A stretch of 62,130 bases of DNA from Rhodocyclaceae bacterium. Its GTDB lineage: Bacteria > Pseudomonadota > Gammaproteobacteria > Burkholderiales > Usitatibacteraceae. The stretch lies in contig JADCJC010000012.1 in the NCBI GenBank assembly GCA_020247395.1, positions 1-62,130 on the forward strand, read 5' to 3'. Below the pieces are notes generated by a model. It saw nothing but the letters and a program-made list of their open reading frames with translations, was not told the origin of the DNA and did not search any database. Numbering within the stretch: position 1 is the first letter of the stretch; the number at the start of each line of letters is the position of its first letter. The position numbers were made by a program, and so were the translations under genes. Of this stretch, positions 17,581 through 27,480 are shown piece by piece.

Positions 17581-18624
17581 ATGGATCAACCAGACAAGGT
17601 ACCTGCGTCACCGGCCAAGGTAAAACTCACCCCAAGCGCCGTGGTGCGCTACCTCGACCAACACGTGATTGGACAAGACGAAGCAAAACGGGTACTCGCC
17701 GTTGTAGTGTATCAACACTATAAGAAAATCTCCCACACAAACGAGGCGCCGGATTCAGCCGCCGCAATCACGCTCGGAAAAAGTAATGTCCTACTGATCG
17801 GACCGACCGGCACGGGAAAAACACTTCTCTGCGAAACGTTGTCCCGCGCGATTAATGTGCCGTTTGTCACCGCCGACGCCACCTCACTCGCTCAAACCAA
17901 GTATGTGAACGAAGAAATAGAAGCAATCTTGCAGCGTCTCTTGAACAAGGCGGACGGAAACATCGCCAAGGCGGAGCGCGGCATTGTGTTCATAGATGAA
18001 ATCGACAAGCTAAAGGCGACTGACCCACAAACACGCTCGACATCTGGCGAAAGTGTTCAGCACTCGTTGTTGAAGATCATGGAAGGATCTCTGGTCAAAC
18101 TGAGCAATGGTCAATCACTCGACACAGCAAACATCCTCTTTATTTGCGGGGGCGCTTTTGTTGGCCTCGAAAATGTCGTCGCAAATAGCAAAGCGTTCGG
18201 CTTCATTTCGCTGACGGATGGAAATAACCAGTTGATCCTCGACCGCCTCAATTCACGCATCAAGCCGACTGACTTGATTGCCTACGGTCTGATCCCCGAG
18301 TTTACCGGTCGCCTGCCGGTTGTGGCGAGTTTGAAGCCGCTTTCAACTGCGATGCTGGTCAAAATCATGACTGAGCCGAGGAATTGCCTCTACAATCAGT
18401 TTCGCGAAGTCATCAAGCGCGAAGGGGCCGAGTTGCACATCGCGCCACGAGTTTTTGAAGAGATCGCTTCACTCGCTGCGGAATACAAGGTCGGTGCGCG
18501 CAGTCTGCGCGGCATTTTTGAGGAAATGATTGCACCGGTGCTGTTTGTCCTGCCTGATCGAAGCGACATCAGGCGGGTGGAGATTTCTTCTTTGTTTGAA
18601 GAGGCAAAACTCTCCACCGCCTAA
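17581..18624 (+). CDS. ClpX-like AAA+ ATPase without zinc domain, altered pore loops
   Basis: A 347-residue paralogue of the unfoldase ClpX (usually about 420). It begins where the ClpX AAA+ module begins (RYLDQHVIGQDEAKRVLAVV) and so lacks the N-terminal zinc-binding domain. ATPase parts are intact: Walker A GPTGTGKT, Walker B GIVFIDEIDK, LIPEFTGRLP with the Arg finger, and sensor 2 GARSLR. The substrate path differs: pore-1 GYVG is KYVN, and the loop with RKH in ClpX is shortened so that RKH is missing (LVKLSNGQSLDT). Where ClpX has the ClpP-docking IGF loop the sequence is AFGFIS. No clpP is near. Divergent from the cNMP-binding gene. Confidence 0.85.
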   Translation: MDQPDKVPASPAKVKLTPSAVVRYLDQHVIGQDEAKRVLAVVVYQHYKKISHTNEAPDSAAAITLGKSNVLLIGPTGTGKTLLCETLSRAINVPFVTADATSLAQTKYVNEEIEAILQRLLNKADGNIAKAERGIVFIDEIDKLKATDPQTRSTSGESVQHSLLKIMEGSLVKLSNGQSLDTANILFICGGAFVGLENVVANSKAFGFISLTDGNNQLILDRLNSRIKPTDLIAYGLIPEFTGRLPVVASLKPLSTAMLVKIMTEPRNCLYNQFREVIKREGAELHIAPRVFEEIASLAAEYKVGARSLRGIFEEMIAPVLFVLPDRSDIRRVEISSLFEEAKLSTA

Positions 18625-18629
18625 AGGTG

Positions 18630-19910
18630 TTAGAACTTCAATATCGCAATACGTGGGCAGTGATCACTAGTTTCGATTCTTTGGTTCGGCACTGCGGCAA
18701 CCGCAACTTTACGCGACGGGATGACGCCAGGATTGAGCGCTCTTAACGCATCACTAATCACGATGTGGTCGAGGCCAGTAAAGCCAGCACAATCGCCATC
18801 TGTCGTTGACAACGGCACTTGATACAGATTAGGCGAACCGTCAGAGATTTCCGGCCAGAGGTAACGCGTGCTGACTTTCCCATCAGGGCCGACCTTGTTC
18901 GGGCTCGCCGGATCGGTGCCGTCTGCGCGTACCTCGCTGGGCTTAGGTGCCATCGCCAGTTCATCGTCGATGCGCCGGTTGAAGTCGCCCAGCAATATTA
19001 GCCGCGGGGTTTTTGCCCAGACGCTTTCAATCCAATTCTCAAGGATTGGGACTTGGCGGTTGAGAACCTCGCAGGCTTCGGTTACATCCGTCAACAATCG
19101 TCCGGGAAAACGTTCATTGCTATTGTTCACGCTGGCGCAGGAAGCTTTCAAATGTAGATTCATGAGGGTGACCGGCTGATCATTGACGTTAAGCGTTAAC
19201 GCCAATCCCGGTCGGACGCGATGAAATGCAGCGGGGTCGTGGGGTGGATCCTTGATGGCGAGTGCGGCTTCGGTGACGCACTGTCCGGGCTTCGAGGTTA
19301 GCGATCTATCCCAAGCAAATCCGAGGGTCTGAAACGCGCTATGCTTTGCATCGCAGACATCAAATGTTTCGGCAAACTTGCCAAGCACGATTTTGATGAC
19401 CGCCGTTGAACGCACCTCCTGGAATGCAATCACTCGCACCCCATCGCGCTCGATGATTCGTTCCACGGTCTCGCGTAACTTGTCCAACTTTTCTTGATAG
19501 GCCGCGGGTGTGCGGGTGACATTCGGATCGGGCCTCGGTTGTCCCGGTGCGGGTGCATCACCACTTCGATAAGCGTTACACGGTGCGATTAGGTTAGATG
19601 CCGCCGGGCCGCCGCCAGCTCTGAGGGTAGCCTCTTGACATTGCGTTGCGCGCGCCGTTTCTTCAGGCGTTGCCGCGGCAGCGCCACGAACGATCCGGGC
19701 CCGGGTGTCGCACCAATTTACGGCCGACGAAGCACATACCTCCAAATGTCGCTTGAAGTCGTCGGGCGTCCCCGCCCACGCCATATTGAACGCAGCCACA
19801 CCCGCTGAAATCGTTTTAAGCGTAACGACTGACGCGGGTGCTTGCGCGTTGACGCTGGTAATCGCGGCGCTGAAGACCGTCAGCGCGACGGAAGAAAGGA
19901 CGTTTGGCAT
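18630..19910 (-). CDS. Exported endonuclease/exonuclease/phosphatase-family protein
   Basis: A 426-residue protein with a signal peptide (cleavage near VNA-QAP) and an EEP-fold catalytic domain. Fold motifs: VRVIAFQEVRS with the metal-binding Glu, LMNLHLKASC, LILLGDFNRR with the Asp/Asn pair, and the C-terminal SDHCPRIAIL with the Asp/His pair. A Cys-bearing insertion near residues 55-130 precedes the fold. The product should cleave a phosphodiester or phosphomonoester in the periplasm; DNA, lipid or cyclic-nucleotide substrates are all possible. It ends 5 bp from the ClpX-like gene, tail to tail. Confidence 0.8.
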   Translation of the reverse strand: MPNVLSSVALTVFSAAITSVNAQAPASVVTLKTISAGVAAFNMAWAGTPDDFKRHLEVCASSAVNWCDTRARIVRGAAAATPEETARATQCQEATLRAGGGPAASNLIAPCNAYRSGDAPAPGQPRPDPNVTRTPAAYQEKLDKLRETVERIIERDGVRVIAFQEVRSTAVIKIVLGKFAETFDVCDAKHSAFQTLGFAWDRSLTSKPGQCVTEAALAIKDPPHDPAAFHRVRPGLALTLNVNDQPVTLMNLHLKASCASVNNSNERFPGRLLTDVTEACEVLNRQVPILENWIESVWAKTPRLILLGDFNRRIDDELAMAPKPSEVRADGTDPASPNKVGPDGKVSTRYLWPEISDGSPNLYQVPLSTTDGDCAGFTGLDHIVISDALRALNPGVIPSRKVAVAAVPNQRIETSDHCPRIAILKF

Positions 19911-19983
19911 GGGTCACGATCAAAGTTAGGCAAGCTGCCATTATCACCAGTTCACCGGCCGATTTTCCGCCGCCTCCATCTGC

Positions 19984-20187
19984 TTATCTCCGCGCTGGAG
20001 CCCCGCCCAATATCCGTGCGGGCAGCATAACCACCGCGCGAATGAATGCAAACAGCCCCTCAAAGGCGATACCGACCAGTCGAAACGGCAGCGTGAATAG
20101 CCAGACGATTGGATAGAGCAGCAGCGCCAGTAGCGCAAGCGGCCAGCAAACCACAAACAGCAGTAACCAAAGCAAAAACTTAATCAT
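19984..20187 (-). CDS. Small hydrophobic membrane protein
   Basis: A 67-residue protein, mostly hydrophobic: one long or two short membrane segments (FLLWLLLFVVCWPLALLALL, then YPIVWLFTLPFRLVGIAFEG) and an Arg-ending tail. The ATG has AGGAAC ten bases before it. Small proteins of this look are common in Proteobacteria; I do not recognise a named family. It lies upstream of the EEP gene on the same strand with 73 bp between. Confidence 0.6.
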   Translation of the reverse strand: MIKFLLWLLLFVVCWPLALLALLLYPIVWLFTLPFRLVGIAFEGLFAFIRAVVMLPARILGGAPARR

Positions 20188-20389
20188 GTAAGTTCCTAAA
20201 TTAGATTAGACATGCGATGGTGGAAAGATCAGGGCATCTGCGTTGGTTGCAACAACCTCCACCGACGATTTTCAGATGTAATGGCACGGGCTGCATCGCT
20301 TATCAACAAAACACCGAAACTCCCTTATCCACGGGTGCCCTCCAGCAAAAAAGCCCGAAGGTGCACACGACTCGGCGACTTTGGTCAAC

Positions 20390-20848
20390 TCATTTCTGAA
20401 AATCAGGGTTGTAAACTACATAACGCAAGAAGCCGCTATGCGGCGTGAATTTATCGTACATGCCCCGCGCCCGGTAATTGTTCTCCTTTGTCGCCCAATA
20501 CACCCTCGCCCATCCTTGCGTCTTCATCTCTTCCTTCAACCAATCGATCAACTGTTTACCGATGCCCCCCGCGCGCGCGTCGGGATCAACGTACAGATCC
20601 TGCAAGTAACAAACCGGCTGCAAAGTACTGGTACTTTCGTGCATGACGCAATTTGCGATGCCGACCACACGCCGGTCGACCTCTGCGACAATGCCGAAGA
20701 TACTCGACGCGGGATTCATCAGCCGCGACCACGTATATGCCGTGACTTCCGCCTCGGGTTCACGGCCATAAAACAGGCAATAACCTGTCCACAGGGCGAG
20801 CCAATGGTCATAGTCAGACGAGGCGGTCTTGCGAATGGTCGTCGGCAT
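20390..20848 (-). CDS. GNAT family N-acetyltransferase
   Basis: A 152-residue acetyl-CoA-dependent acetyltransferase. The ATG at 20848 is preferred over an upstream TTG because GGGACG lies just before it and homology starts at MPTTIRKTASSDYDHWLALW. Motif A is VCYLQDLYVDPDARAGGIGK, the acetyl-CoA pyrophosphate loop being ARAGGIGKQL; RVYWATKENNYRARGMYDKF is motif B with the catalytic-region Tyr. This is the arrangement of GNATs acting on small amines or amino acids. Substrate unknown. Confidence 0.85.
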   Translation of the reverse strand: MPTTIRKTASSDYDHWLALWTGYCLFYGREPEAEVTAYTWSRLMNPASSIFGIVAEVDRRVVGIANCVMHESTSTLQPVCYLQDLYVDPDARAGGIGKQLIDWLKEEMKTQGWARVYWATKENNYRARGMYDKFTPHSGFLRYVVYNPDFQK

Positions 20849-20997
20849 CTCAACGTCCCGAAACAAATGAACCCGCAATATAAAACATAGGTATGGCGCA
20901 GGCCAATCACGAAAATGACCTCAACTGGCGTGCGTCTAGTCAATCTCTGGGCGCGGCGCGATAATTGTGACTTCGCTCTGCCAAAAGGATCGCAAGC

Positions 20998-21534
20998 ATG
21001 ATCACTTCCCTCGTCGTCACAATCGTCGGCACCGACCGCCCTGGATTGGTCAGCGCCGTTTCGGACAAAGCTGCCGAATTTGGCGCGAACTGGGCGGATA
21101 GCTTGATGGCAAACTTGGCGGGACAATTCGCCGGCATCTTGTTGCTGCACGTCCCAAGCCGCAACGCTGACATGCTGGTCGCGGCGCTGAAAGAACTCGA
21201 CAGCGCCAACTTGCACGTGGCCATTGCCCGGGGTACGGCTGCTTCCCTGCCGCAAAAGCCGGCACGCCGAATCAAACTCGAACTCATTGGGCAGGACCGC
21301 CCGGGGATCATTCACCACATTTCGAGTGAGCTCGCCAAACATAACGTCAGCATCGAAAAGCTACAGACGCATATTGCCAGCGGTGCGATGTCCGGCGAAC
21401 AAATGTTCCGCATGGATGCGGTGCTGATGGCCCCTACCGTCTTAAGCGAGGACGCGCTACGCGCCACCCTTGAGGGCCTTGCAAATGAACTGATGGTCGA
21501 TATTTCACTCGACGATCCGCGAGAAGTCGGCTAA
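20998..21534 (+). CDS. ACT-domain regulator, GcvR-like
   Basis: A 178-residue cytoplasmic protein with two ACT domains: LVVTIVGTDRPGLVSAVSDK (about 4-23) and KLELIGQDRPGIIHHISSEL (about 91-110). Each has the Asp-Arg-Pro-Gly turn that forms the amino-acid-binding site. This matches the glycine cleavage repressor GcvR group, which binds glycine and holds GcvA. There is no gcv operon in the window, so the target is unproven. The gene precedes prfC by about 110 bp. Confidence 0.82.
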   Translation: MITSLVVTIVGTDRPGLVSAVSDKAAEFGANWADSLMANLAGQFAGILLLHVPSRNADMLVAALKELDSANLHVAIARGTAASLPQKPARRIKLELIGQDRPGIIHHISSELAKHNVSIEKLQTHIASGAMSGEQMFRMDAVLMAPTVLSEDALRATLEGLANELMVDISLDDPREVG

Positions 21535-21646
21535 CCAAGCTGTAATCGATCGCTACTCGAAAAACGCCTGACGGTGTGGCCAATCGCCGGATGCGATAAT
21601 GCAGGTCTTTGACGAAATTCGATGCGCTGCACATTGTGCGCCCACC

Positions 21647-23257
21647 ATGACCACGCCGCTCTCTGCCGAAATTAAACGTCGCCGCACATTCGCGATTATC
21701 TCCCACCCCGATGCGGGCAAAACGACTCTTACTGAAAAACTGTTGCTGTATGCGGGTGCCATACATATCGCCGGCAGTGTGAAGGCGCGCAAAGCCAGCC
21801 GCCATGCGACCTCCGACTGGATGGAGATCGAAAAACAACGCGGGATTTCGGTGGCATCATCCGTGATGCAAATGGAGTACCGTGGCTGCGTGGTCAACTT
21901 GCTCGACACGCCCGGCCACCAAGATTTCTCGGAAGACACCTACCGCGTGCTGACAGCAGTTGACGCGGCGCTGATGGTGATCGACGCGGCAAAAGGTGTC
22001 GAATCGCAAACACTGCGGTTGATAGAGGTCTGCCGCGCCCGCAACACCCCAATCCTCACCTTCATCAACAAAATGGACCGCGAGGTATTGCCGCCACTGA
22101 AGTTGATGGAAGAAGTCGAGCAAGTCTTAAATATGGATGTGGTGCCATTCATCTGGCCCTTGGGTATGGGTAAGTCGTTCTGCGGCGTTTATGATTTACG
22201 GCGCGATTCGATGCGAGTATTTACACCGGGCGAAGATCGCATGGGGGACACCGATGAGGTTCTTGAAGGCATCGATAACCCCGTCATTGCCGAGCGCTAC
22301 GGTGATAAGTTGACGCAGGCCAAAGCTGAGATCGAGTTGATCCGCGAAGCTAGCCCCGCCTTTAATCGCGCCGCTTTCTTGGCGGGTAAACAATCCCCGC
22401 TTTTCTTCGGCTCGGCGGTAAACAACTTTGGTGTACGCGAGGTGCTCGATGCGCTGGTGGACATTGCACCTTCCCCGGTTTCCCGCGCCGCCATTGAGCG
22501 TAAGGTCGAACCGGACGAAACCTCTTTCGCCGGTGTCGTGTTCAAAATTCAGGCGAACATGGACCCGGCACACCGGGACCGCATCGCCTTCGTGCGCATT
22601 TGCGCGGGTCGCTTTGAGCGCGGCATGAAACTGCGCAACGTGCGAACCGGTAAAGATTTCCGTCCGGGCACGGTCGTATCGTTCTTGTCGCAGCGCCGCG
22701 ATTTGCTCGATGAGGCCTACGCCGGCGATATCATCGGCATTCCCAATCACGGCACGCTGCATCTGGGCGATGCGCTCACGGAAAAAGAGGCACTACAATT
22801 CACGGGGCTTCCCTACTTCGCGCCGGAAATTTTTCAGGCCGTCGAGATCAAAGATCCGATCAAATCCAAACAGCTGCGTCAGGGCTTGCAGCAGCTAGGC
22901 GAAGAAGGCGCGATTCAAGTGTTTCGACCGGTCTCCGGCGGCAGCCTGCTGCTTGGAGCGATCGGCACACTACAGTTTGAAGTGGTATTGCATCGCTTGA
23001 AATCCGAATACAACGTCGATGCACGACTCGAGCCTTCACGCTATAGATTGGCGCGTTGGATTACATGCAACGATGCAAACATCCTGCGCAAGTTTATCGA
23101 TGCCAACGCACACCGCGTGGCGTATGACGTGGTCGACGCGCCCGCGTTTCTGGCTACACATCTCTCTGAACTGGAAGTCTCCGCAGAGAGATATCCGCAG
23201 GTGAAATTTCATGCCATGCGCGAACACGCTGGGAAACACTTCGTCACGACAATGTAG
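21647..23257 (+). CDS. prfC: Peptide chain release factor 3
   Basis: A 536-residue translational GTPase that removes RF1/RF2 from the ribosome after termination (E. coli RF3 has 529). The ATG at 21647 starts MTTPLSAEIKRRRTFAIISH. G1 is SHPDAGKTT, G2 lies in QRGISVASSVMQ, G3 is DTPGHQDFSEDTYRVL with the RF3-specific EDTYR, and G4 is NKMD. Domain 2 follows from about 285 and domain 3 ends with YPQVKFHAMREHAGKHFVTT. It is longer-spaced from its neighbours and probably a single-gene unit. Confidence 0.96.
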   Translation: MTTPLSAEIKRRRTFAIISHPDAGKTTLTEKLLLYAGAIHIAGSVKARKASRHATSDWMEIEKQRGISVASSVMQMEYRGCVVNLLDTPGHQDFSEDTYRVLTAVDAALMVIDAAKGVESQTLRLIEVCRARNTPILTFINKMDREVLPPLKLMEEVEQVLNMDVVPFIWPLGMGKSFCGVYDLRRDSMRVFTPGEDRMGDTDEVLEGIDNPVIAERYGDKLTQAKAEIELIREASPAFNRAAFLAGKQSPLFFGSAVNNFGVREVLDALVDIAPSPVSRAAIERKVEPDETSFAGVVFKIQANMDPAHRDRIAFVRICAGRFERGMKLRNVRTGKDFRPGTVVSFLSQRRDLLDEAYAGDIIGIPNHGTLHLGDALTEKEALQFTGLPYFAPEIFQAVEIKDPIKSKQLRQGLQQLGEEGAIQVFRPVSGGSLLLGAIGTLQFEVVLHRLKSEYNVDARLEPSRYRLARWITCNDANILRKFIDANAHRVAYDVVDAPAFLATHLSELEVSAERYPQVKFHAMREHAGKHFVTTM

Positions 23258-23471
23258 GCAAGTGGCAAGCCCGGTAACGCCTGACATCAGCGCGCCAAAA
23301 ACATGTGCGGGCATGGTGCGAAGGAAGCTACGCCTAATGCCGCAATGCCGTTGATGTCTCCATCGTTGCGCCCCGCCAGCATCATCCTGCAACGCGACGC
23401 CCGCAAAGAACGTAGTCCTCGTTTCAAACAATCTCAAGGCAAAAGACTCCCGGCGAGACGGGCCGCAACAG

Positions 23472-26400
23472 TTAGACTGCTTCTACTGCATTTTCGATCG
23501 CGTTGACGAATTTATCGACGAACGTCTCTTTGAATATCAACGCTTTCACGCCTGCCGCCGCCGCTCTTGTTTGCAAGTCTTCGTCGACAAAACCGGACGC
23601 GATGACGACTGGAAGATCATCACGGATCGCTCGTATCTCGCCAGCAACATCAACCCCCGAGATACCGGGCATGTTGTAGTCAGTCACGACAACATCGAAT
23701 GCATTTGGGGTCGCGCGCACTGCGTCAAGCGCTTCCTGCTGGTCAGTGAACGAGGAGATACGGAAACCCTTTCGTCCCAACAACCGGCTGGTCAGGAACA
23801 CAATCGCTTCGTCATCGTCCAGATACAAAATACGCAAGCCCGTGGCTTTCTTGGCGGCCTGGTTCCCTGCAGTAGTGGCGGGAAGTGCACTCGGTTTAGA
23901 CACAGTATCCGCAGTCGCCACTGGCAGATAGATATCAAACGTGGTCCCCACGCCCACCATACTCGTTACCGTAATCACCCCCTCGTGGCCGTCAACAATA
24001 CCGTGCACCACCGAAAGTCCGAGGCCAGTACCCTCGTTTACCGGCTTGGTTGTAAAAAATGGTTCGAAAATCCGCTCGACGATCTCCGGAGGAATGCCGG
24101 GGCCACTGTCTTGTACGGAGATTCGCACCGCTTGGCCGGCATGACGCATCGCCATGGACTGTAGCTTCGGCTGCGTGGCCAGCAAATTTTTGTCGAGCGC
24201 GATGGTGCCTAAGTGAATGTCGATGCGACCCTGCCCGGTGGGCATAGCCTGCATCGCGTTAGTCGCCAGATTAATAATTACTTGTTGAATTTGTGTTGCA
24301 TCGGCCAGTACATTAGGAGTGTCTTTGTCGCATTGAACGGCAAGTGACAGCCGCATCGGCAGGGTGGCGCGCAATAACCGCCGTGATTCTTCGACGACGG
24401 CATCCAGTTTAAGTAACTTTCGTTCGGTAGGCTGTCGTCGACTGAACGACAAAATTTGTTGAACCAAGTCACGCGCACGCGTCGCCGCTTTGCGAATTTC
24501 GTCAATGCTTTCAAGCGCACGTTTGTTGCCGGCACTATCCTCGCGCGCGAGCTCGGAGTTTCCGAGAATCGCAGCGAGTATGTTGTTGAAGTCATGCGCC
24601 ACTCCGCCCGCCAGCGTACCAACAGCCTGCATTTTTTGCGACTCGCGCAACTGGGCTTCCAGCGACACTCGCTGGGCTTCAGCGCGGTTACGTGCGGTGA
24701 TATCGCGGATTGAAAGGCGCACGGCTGGAACACCATCGAATACCGTCGCAACTGCGTAGGACTCAACATCAATTACCGAGCCGTCAAGTTTGATATTCTT
24801 TAACTGCGCCAGCGGCAACACTTCAACCCCCGCCGCAACCTGCTTGGCTCGCTCCGACACCGCCTGTCGTGATTCAGGATGGACAAAATCCGCGACGGAT
24901 CTTCCAACCAGCTGATCCTCGGTCGTCCCTCCGTAGAGGCTCACGGCTGCTTGATTTGCGTAACGAACGACTCCATCTGCATGCACCACGATCGCTTCGG
25001 GTGAAAGCTCAGTCAGCATGCGGAAGCGCTGCTCACTCTCGGTAAGCGCCTGCTCTGCATGGACGCGGTCGCTAAGATCCGTTATCACCGCGATTGATCC
25101 TGTGTATCTACCGTCAACAAGCCGTGGTACGCCGATCACTTGTACCGGCACCGACGTACCGTCGCTGCGCCGAAAGCGCGCCTCATAGGTTGAGGACACA
25201 CCAGCCGCACGCTCCGCCAATACCGTCGGTTGTCGCGCAGCGTCTTCTTCAACAAATACATCGTCGTAGCCTTTGCCGATGAGTTCGCTAGTCGAATAAC
25301 CCAGCAGCGTCGCTAACGCAGGATTGGCAAATTCAATCACCCCTTCGCGACTAGTCACGCTCACGCCTTGGCCCATCGCATTCAGTATCTGCGCGGCAAA
25401 GTCGCGCTGTATCTGCGCCTCACGTTCCATCCGCTTACGTTCAGTCAGGTCAATGTCGAAGCAATAGATTTCAGCCGGCAGCCCGCGCGTATCGACGATG
25501 GCATGACTGGCGTAGACCTGCAATGGCGCACCATCCTTATGCACCAGCGCCATCTCCATCGGCGGTGGTACCTGTCCGGTATCCGCCATCTGCCTGAGTG
25601 TGCGCAAATAATCAGGGCGCGCCGCCGCTGGCATCAGCAACTCCCCGATGCAGCGTCCCACCGCTTCGGCTGCCGAATAGCCAAACAGCTGCTCCGAGGC
25701 GGCATTCCAATAGTGCACCCTGCCATCGATTGAGAAGCCCTGCACCGCAACTGAAGGCATGTTCTCCAGCAAATCGCCAAACCGTCGCTCACTTTCCCGC
25801 AGAGCGCCTTCCGCTTGTTTACGTTCGGTGATATCAGTGATAAAGCCATGCCAGAGAACAGCACCATCGTCTTCGCGTTGTGGCATGGCGTTACCCTGTA
25901 GCCAACGCACTGTGCCATCGTCAAACTTGACCCGATACTCGTACCGCCAAAGGGTCAGGCGCGCCGCCGACTGACCAATACTCGCCGCGACCGCGTCGGC
26001 GTCATCTGGATGCAGGATGGCAAATACTCTTGATGCGTCCTCTCGGACATCCTCTGGTGCAAGCCGATAGACGTCGCGAATTCCGGCGCTGGAGTAGGGA
26101 AAAGACGACGACCCATCAGCGCGTAGACGGTACTGGTAGACCATTCCCGGCACACGACTGGCAATACGGCCTAGCAGGTTCTGCGCCTCTTTCGACGCGG
26201 CTTCGCGCTCGGCGAGTGTTTGCAGCAACTGGTTAAAGCTAGTGATAAGTTGACCGACTTCGTCCTGGCGTTTGACGGGTAATGGGTGCGTCGGCAGCTC
26301 GACTCCCGATTGGCTTTTCATCGTCTCGATGGCCGTCATTATCGGCTTTAGCTGCCGCTGAACCATCCACCAAGTGAGCAGGCCGACGAGCAGGGCGAGT

Positions 26401-27311
26401 ACTATCGCAATTGTAAGCAAGCGCCGAGTCAAAGCGTGAACTGGGGCGAATGCTTCGTCCGTAGGCAACGAGGCTGCGACGTACCACCCCGCAGAAGGAA
26501 TGGATTTTGTCGCAGTCAGTACTTCGACCCCGAGAGCGTTGATCAATATTCCCGCACCTTCATCACCGTCAACAAAGCGGTCGATGAGTGGGTCCTTGCC
26601 GGGCGGCGGGAGGGGCTCCATCATGCGGCGCTTGTCGCCTGCCGCAATGATTTGGCGGTACCTGGGTGCCACCAACACAAGCTCACCGGCCTTGCCGATT
26701 CGTTTGTCGGCAACCTTATCCAAGAAGTTCGGTTCCCCTAAGTCGGTCACCCCCATCAAGGCACCGATAACGACGTCCTGAGCATCTCGGATCGGCACGG
26801 CCATGACGATTACCGGCGCGCCCGGCGTCTTGCCTATCAGTGGGCGGCTGATGTGGGCTTTGCCCTGTTGAAGAGCGGTGACAACATGCTCCTTGTCCAT
26901 AAAGTTCAGGCCGGTAAGGCCGGCCGAAACGGGTGGCGAGGCAATAGCGATACCGGCGGCATTCGTCACAAAGACACCGCGATTAAACAAGCGTTTAACT
27001 ACCGTGCGCCTCTCCAGATCGGCCTGTAACGCAGAAGCGTCAGCAAGAAACGCCGGTGTAAAGGATCTGGCGAGCACTTGCAACGAGCTCATGCGCTCGT
27101 CTACGTCGCTATTGATCTGCGAGGCCACAAGACCGACAGCGGCAACATGCTGATCGGCCAACAGTTGCCGCATGTGGCGGTGTAAAACCTGACCGACGTA
27201 GACTGACAGCACGCAGAGACTAGTCACAAAAATCGCCAGTGTGAACAAGGCAATTCGCGTTCTTAGCGACCAGTTTCTAAAATTGAGGGGGTCGACTGAC
27301 GGAATAGACAT
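23472..27311 (-). CDS. Hybrid sensor histidine kinase with four PAS domains and receiver
   Basis: A very large kinase (1279 residues from the ATG at 27311; a GTG 36 nt upstream is possible). Order: membrane segment near 15-40; periplasmic Cache-like sensor; second membrane segment (LLTIAIVLALLVGLLTWWMV) near 305-325; HAMP; four PAS domains, each ended by a DITERK/DLTERK-type PAC; HisKA with GGVAHDFNNILAAI, His near 906; HATPase with NLATNAMQA, DSGPGIPPEI, GTGLGLS; receiver with DDDE and the phospho-Asp in VVTDYNMPG near 1211. Both His and Asp are present, so a phosphorelay to a further protein is expected. No cognate regulator is adjacent. Confidence 0.9.
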   Translation of the reverse strand: MSIPSVDPLNFRNWSLRTRIALFTLAIFVTSLCVLSVYVGQVLHRHMRQLLADQHVAAVGLVASQINSDVDERMSSLQVLARSFTPAFLADASALQADLERRTVVKRLFNRGVFVTNAAGIAIASPPVSAGLTGLNFMDKEHVVTALQQGKAHISRPLIGKTPGAPVIVMAVPIRDAQDVVIGALMGVTDLGEPNFLDKVADKRIGKAGELVLVAPRYRQIIAAGDKRRMMEPLPPPGKDPLIDRFVDGDEGAGILINALGVEVLTATKSIPSAGWYVAASLPTDEAFAPVHALTRRLLTIAIVLALLVGLLTWWMVQRQLKPIMTAIETMKSQSGVELPTHPLPVKRQDEVGQLITSFNQLLQTLAEREAASKEAQNLLGRIASRVPGMVYQYRLRADGSSSFPYSSAGIRDVYRLAPEDVREDASRVFAILHPDDADAVAASIGQSAARLTLWRYEYRVKFDDGTVRWLQGNAMPQREDDGAVLWHGFITDITERKQAEGALRESERRFGDLLENMPSVAVQGFSIDGRVHYWNAASEQLFGYSAAEAVGRCIGELLMPAAARPDYLRTLRQMADTGQVPPPMEMALVHKDGAPLQVYASHAIVDTRGLPAEIYCFDIDLTERKRMEREAQIQRDFAAQILNAMGQGVSVTSREGVIEFANPALATLLGYSTSELIGKGYDDVFVEEDAARQPTVLAERAAGVSSTYEARFRRSDGTSVPVQVIGVPRLVDGRYTGSIAVITDLSDRVHAEQALTESEQRFRMLTELSPEAIVVHADGVVRYANQAAVSLYGGTTEDQLVGRSVADFVHPESRQAVSERAKQVAAGVEVLPLAQLKNIKLDGSVIDVESYAVATVFDGVPAVRLSIRDITARNRAEAQRVSLEAQLRESQKMQAVGTLAGGVAHDFNNILAAILGNSELAREDSAGNKRALESIDEIRKAATRARDLVQQILSFSRRQPTERKLLKLDAVVEESRRLLRATLPMRLSLAVQCDKDTPNVLADATQIQQVIINLATNAMQAMPTGQGRIDIHLGTIALDKNLLATQPKLQSMAMRHAGQAVRISVQDSGPGIPPEIVERIFEPFFTTKPVNEGTGLGLSVVHGIVDGHEGVITVTSMVGVGTTFDIYLPVATADTVSKPSALPATTAGNQAAKKATGLRILYLDDDEAIVFLTSRLLGRKGFRISSFTDQQEALDAVRATPNAFDVVVTDYNMPGISGVDVAGEIRAIRDDLPVVIASGFVDEDLQTRAAAAGVKALIFKETFVDKFVNAIENAVEAV

Positions 27312-27480
27312 CAACGGGCGGGGTCGTTTGTGGCGAGGGTGCGTCACACACCGGCCGAACCAACGGTAGCCGCTACCTGACGCAAAGCCACGACTTTATC
27401 ACCGCTGAAGCGCTTCACCTAACGATCATGCTACCGGGTGACGAATTTGCTGGCCACGAGACGCGGGATGAACGCCGAAG

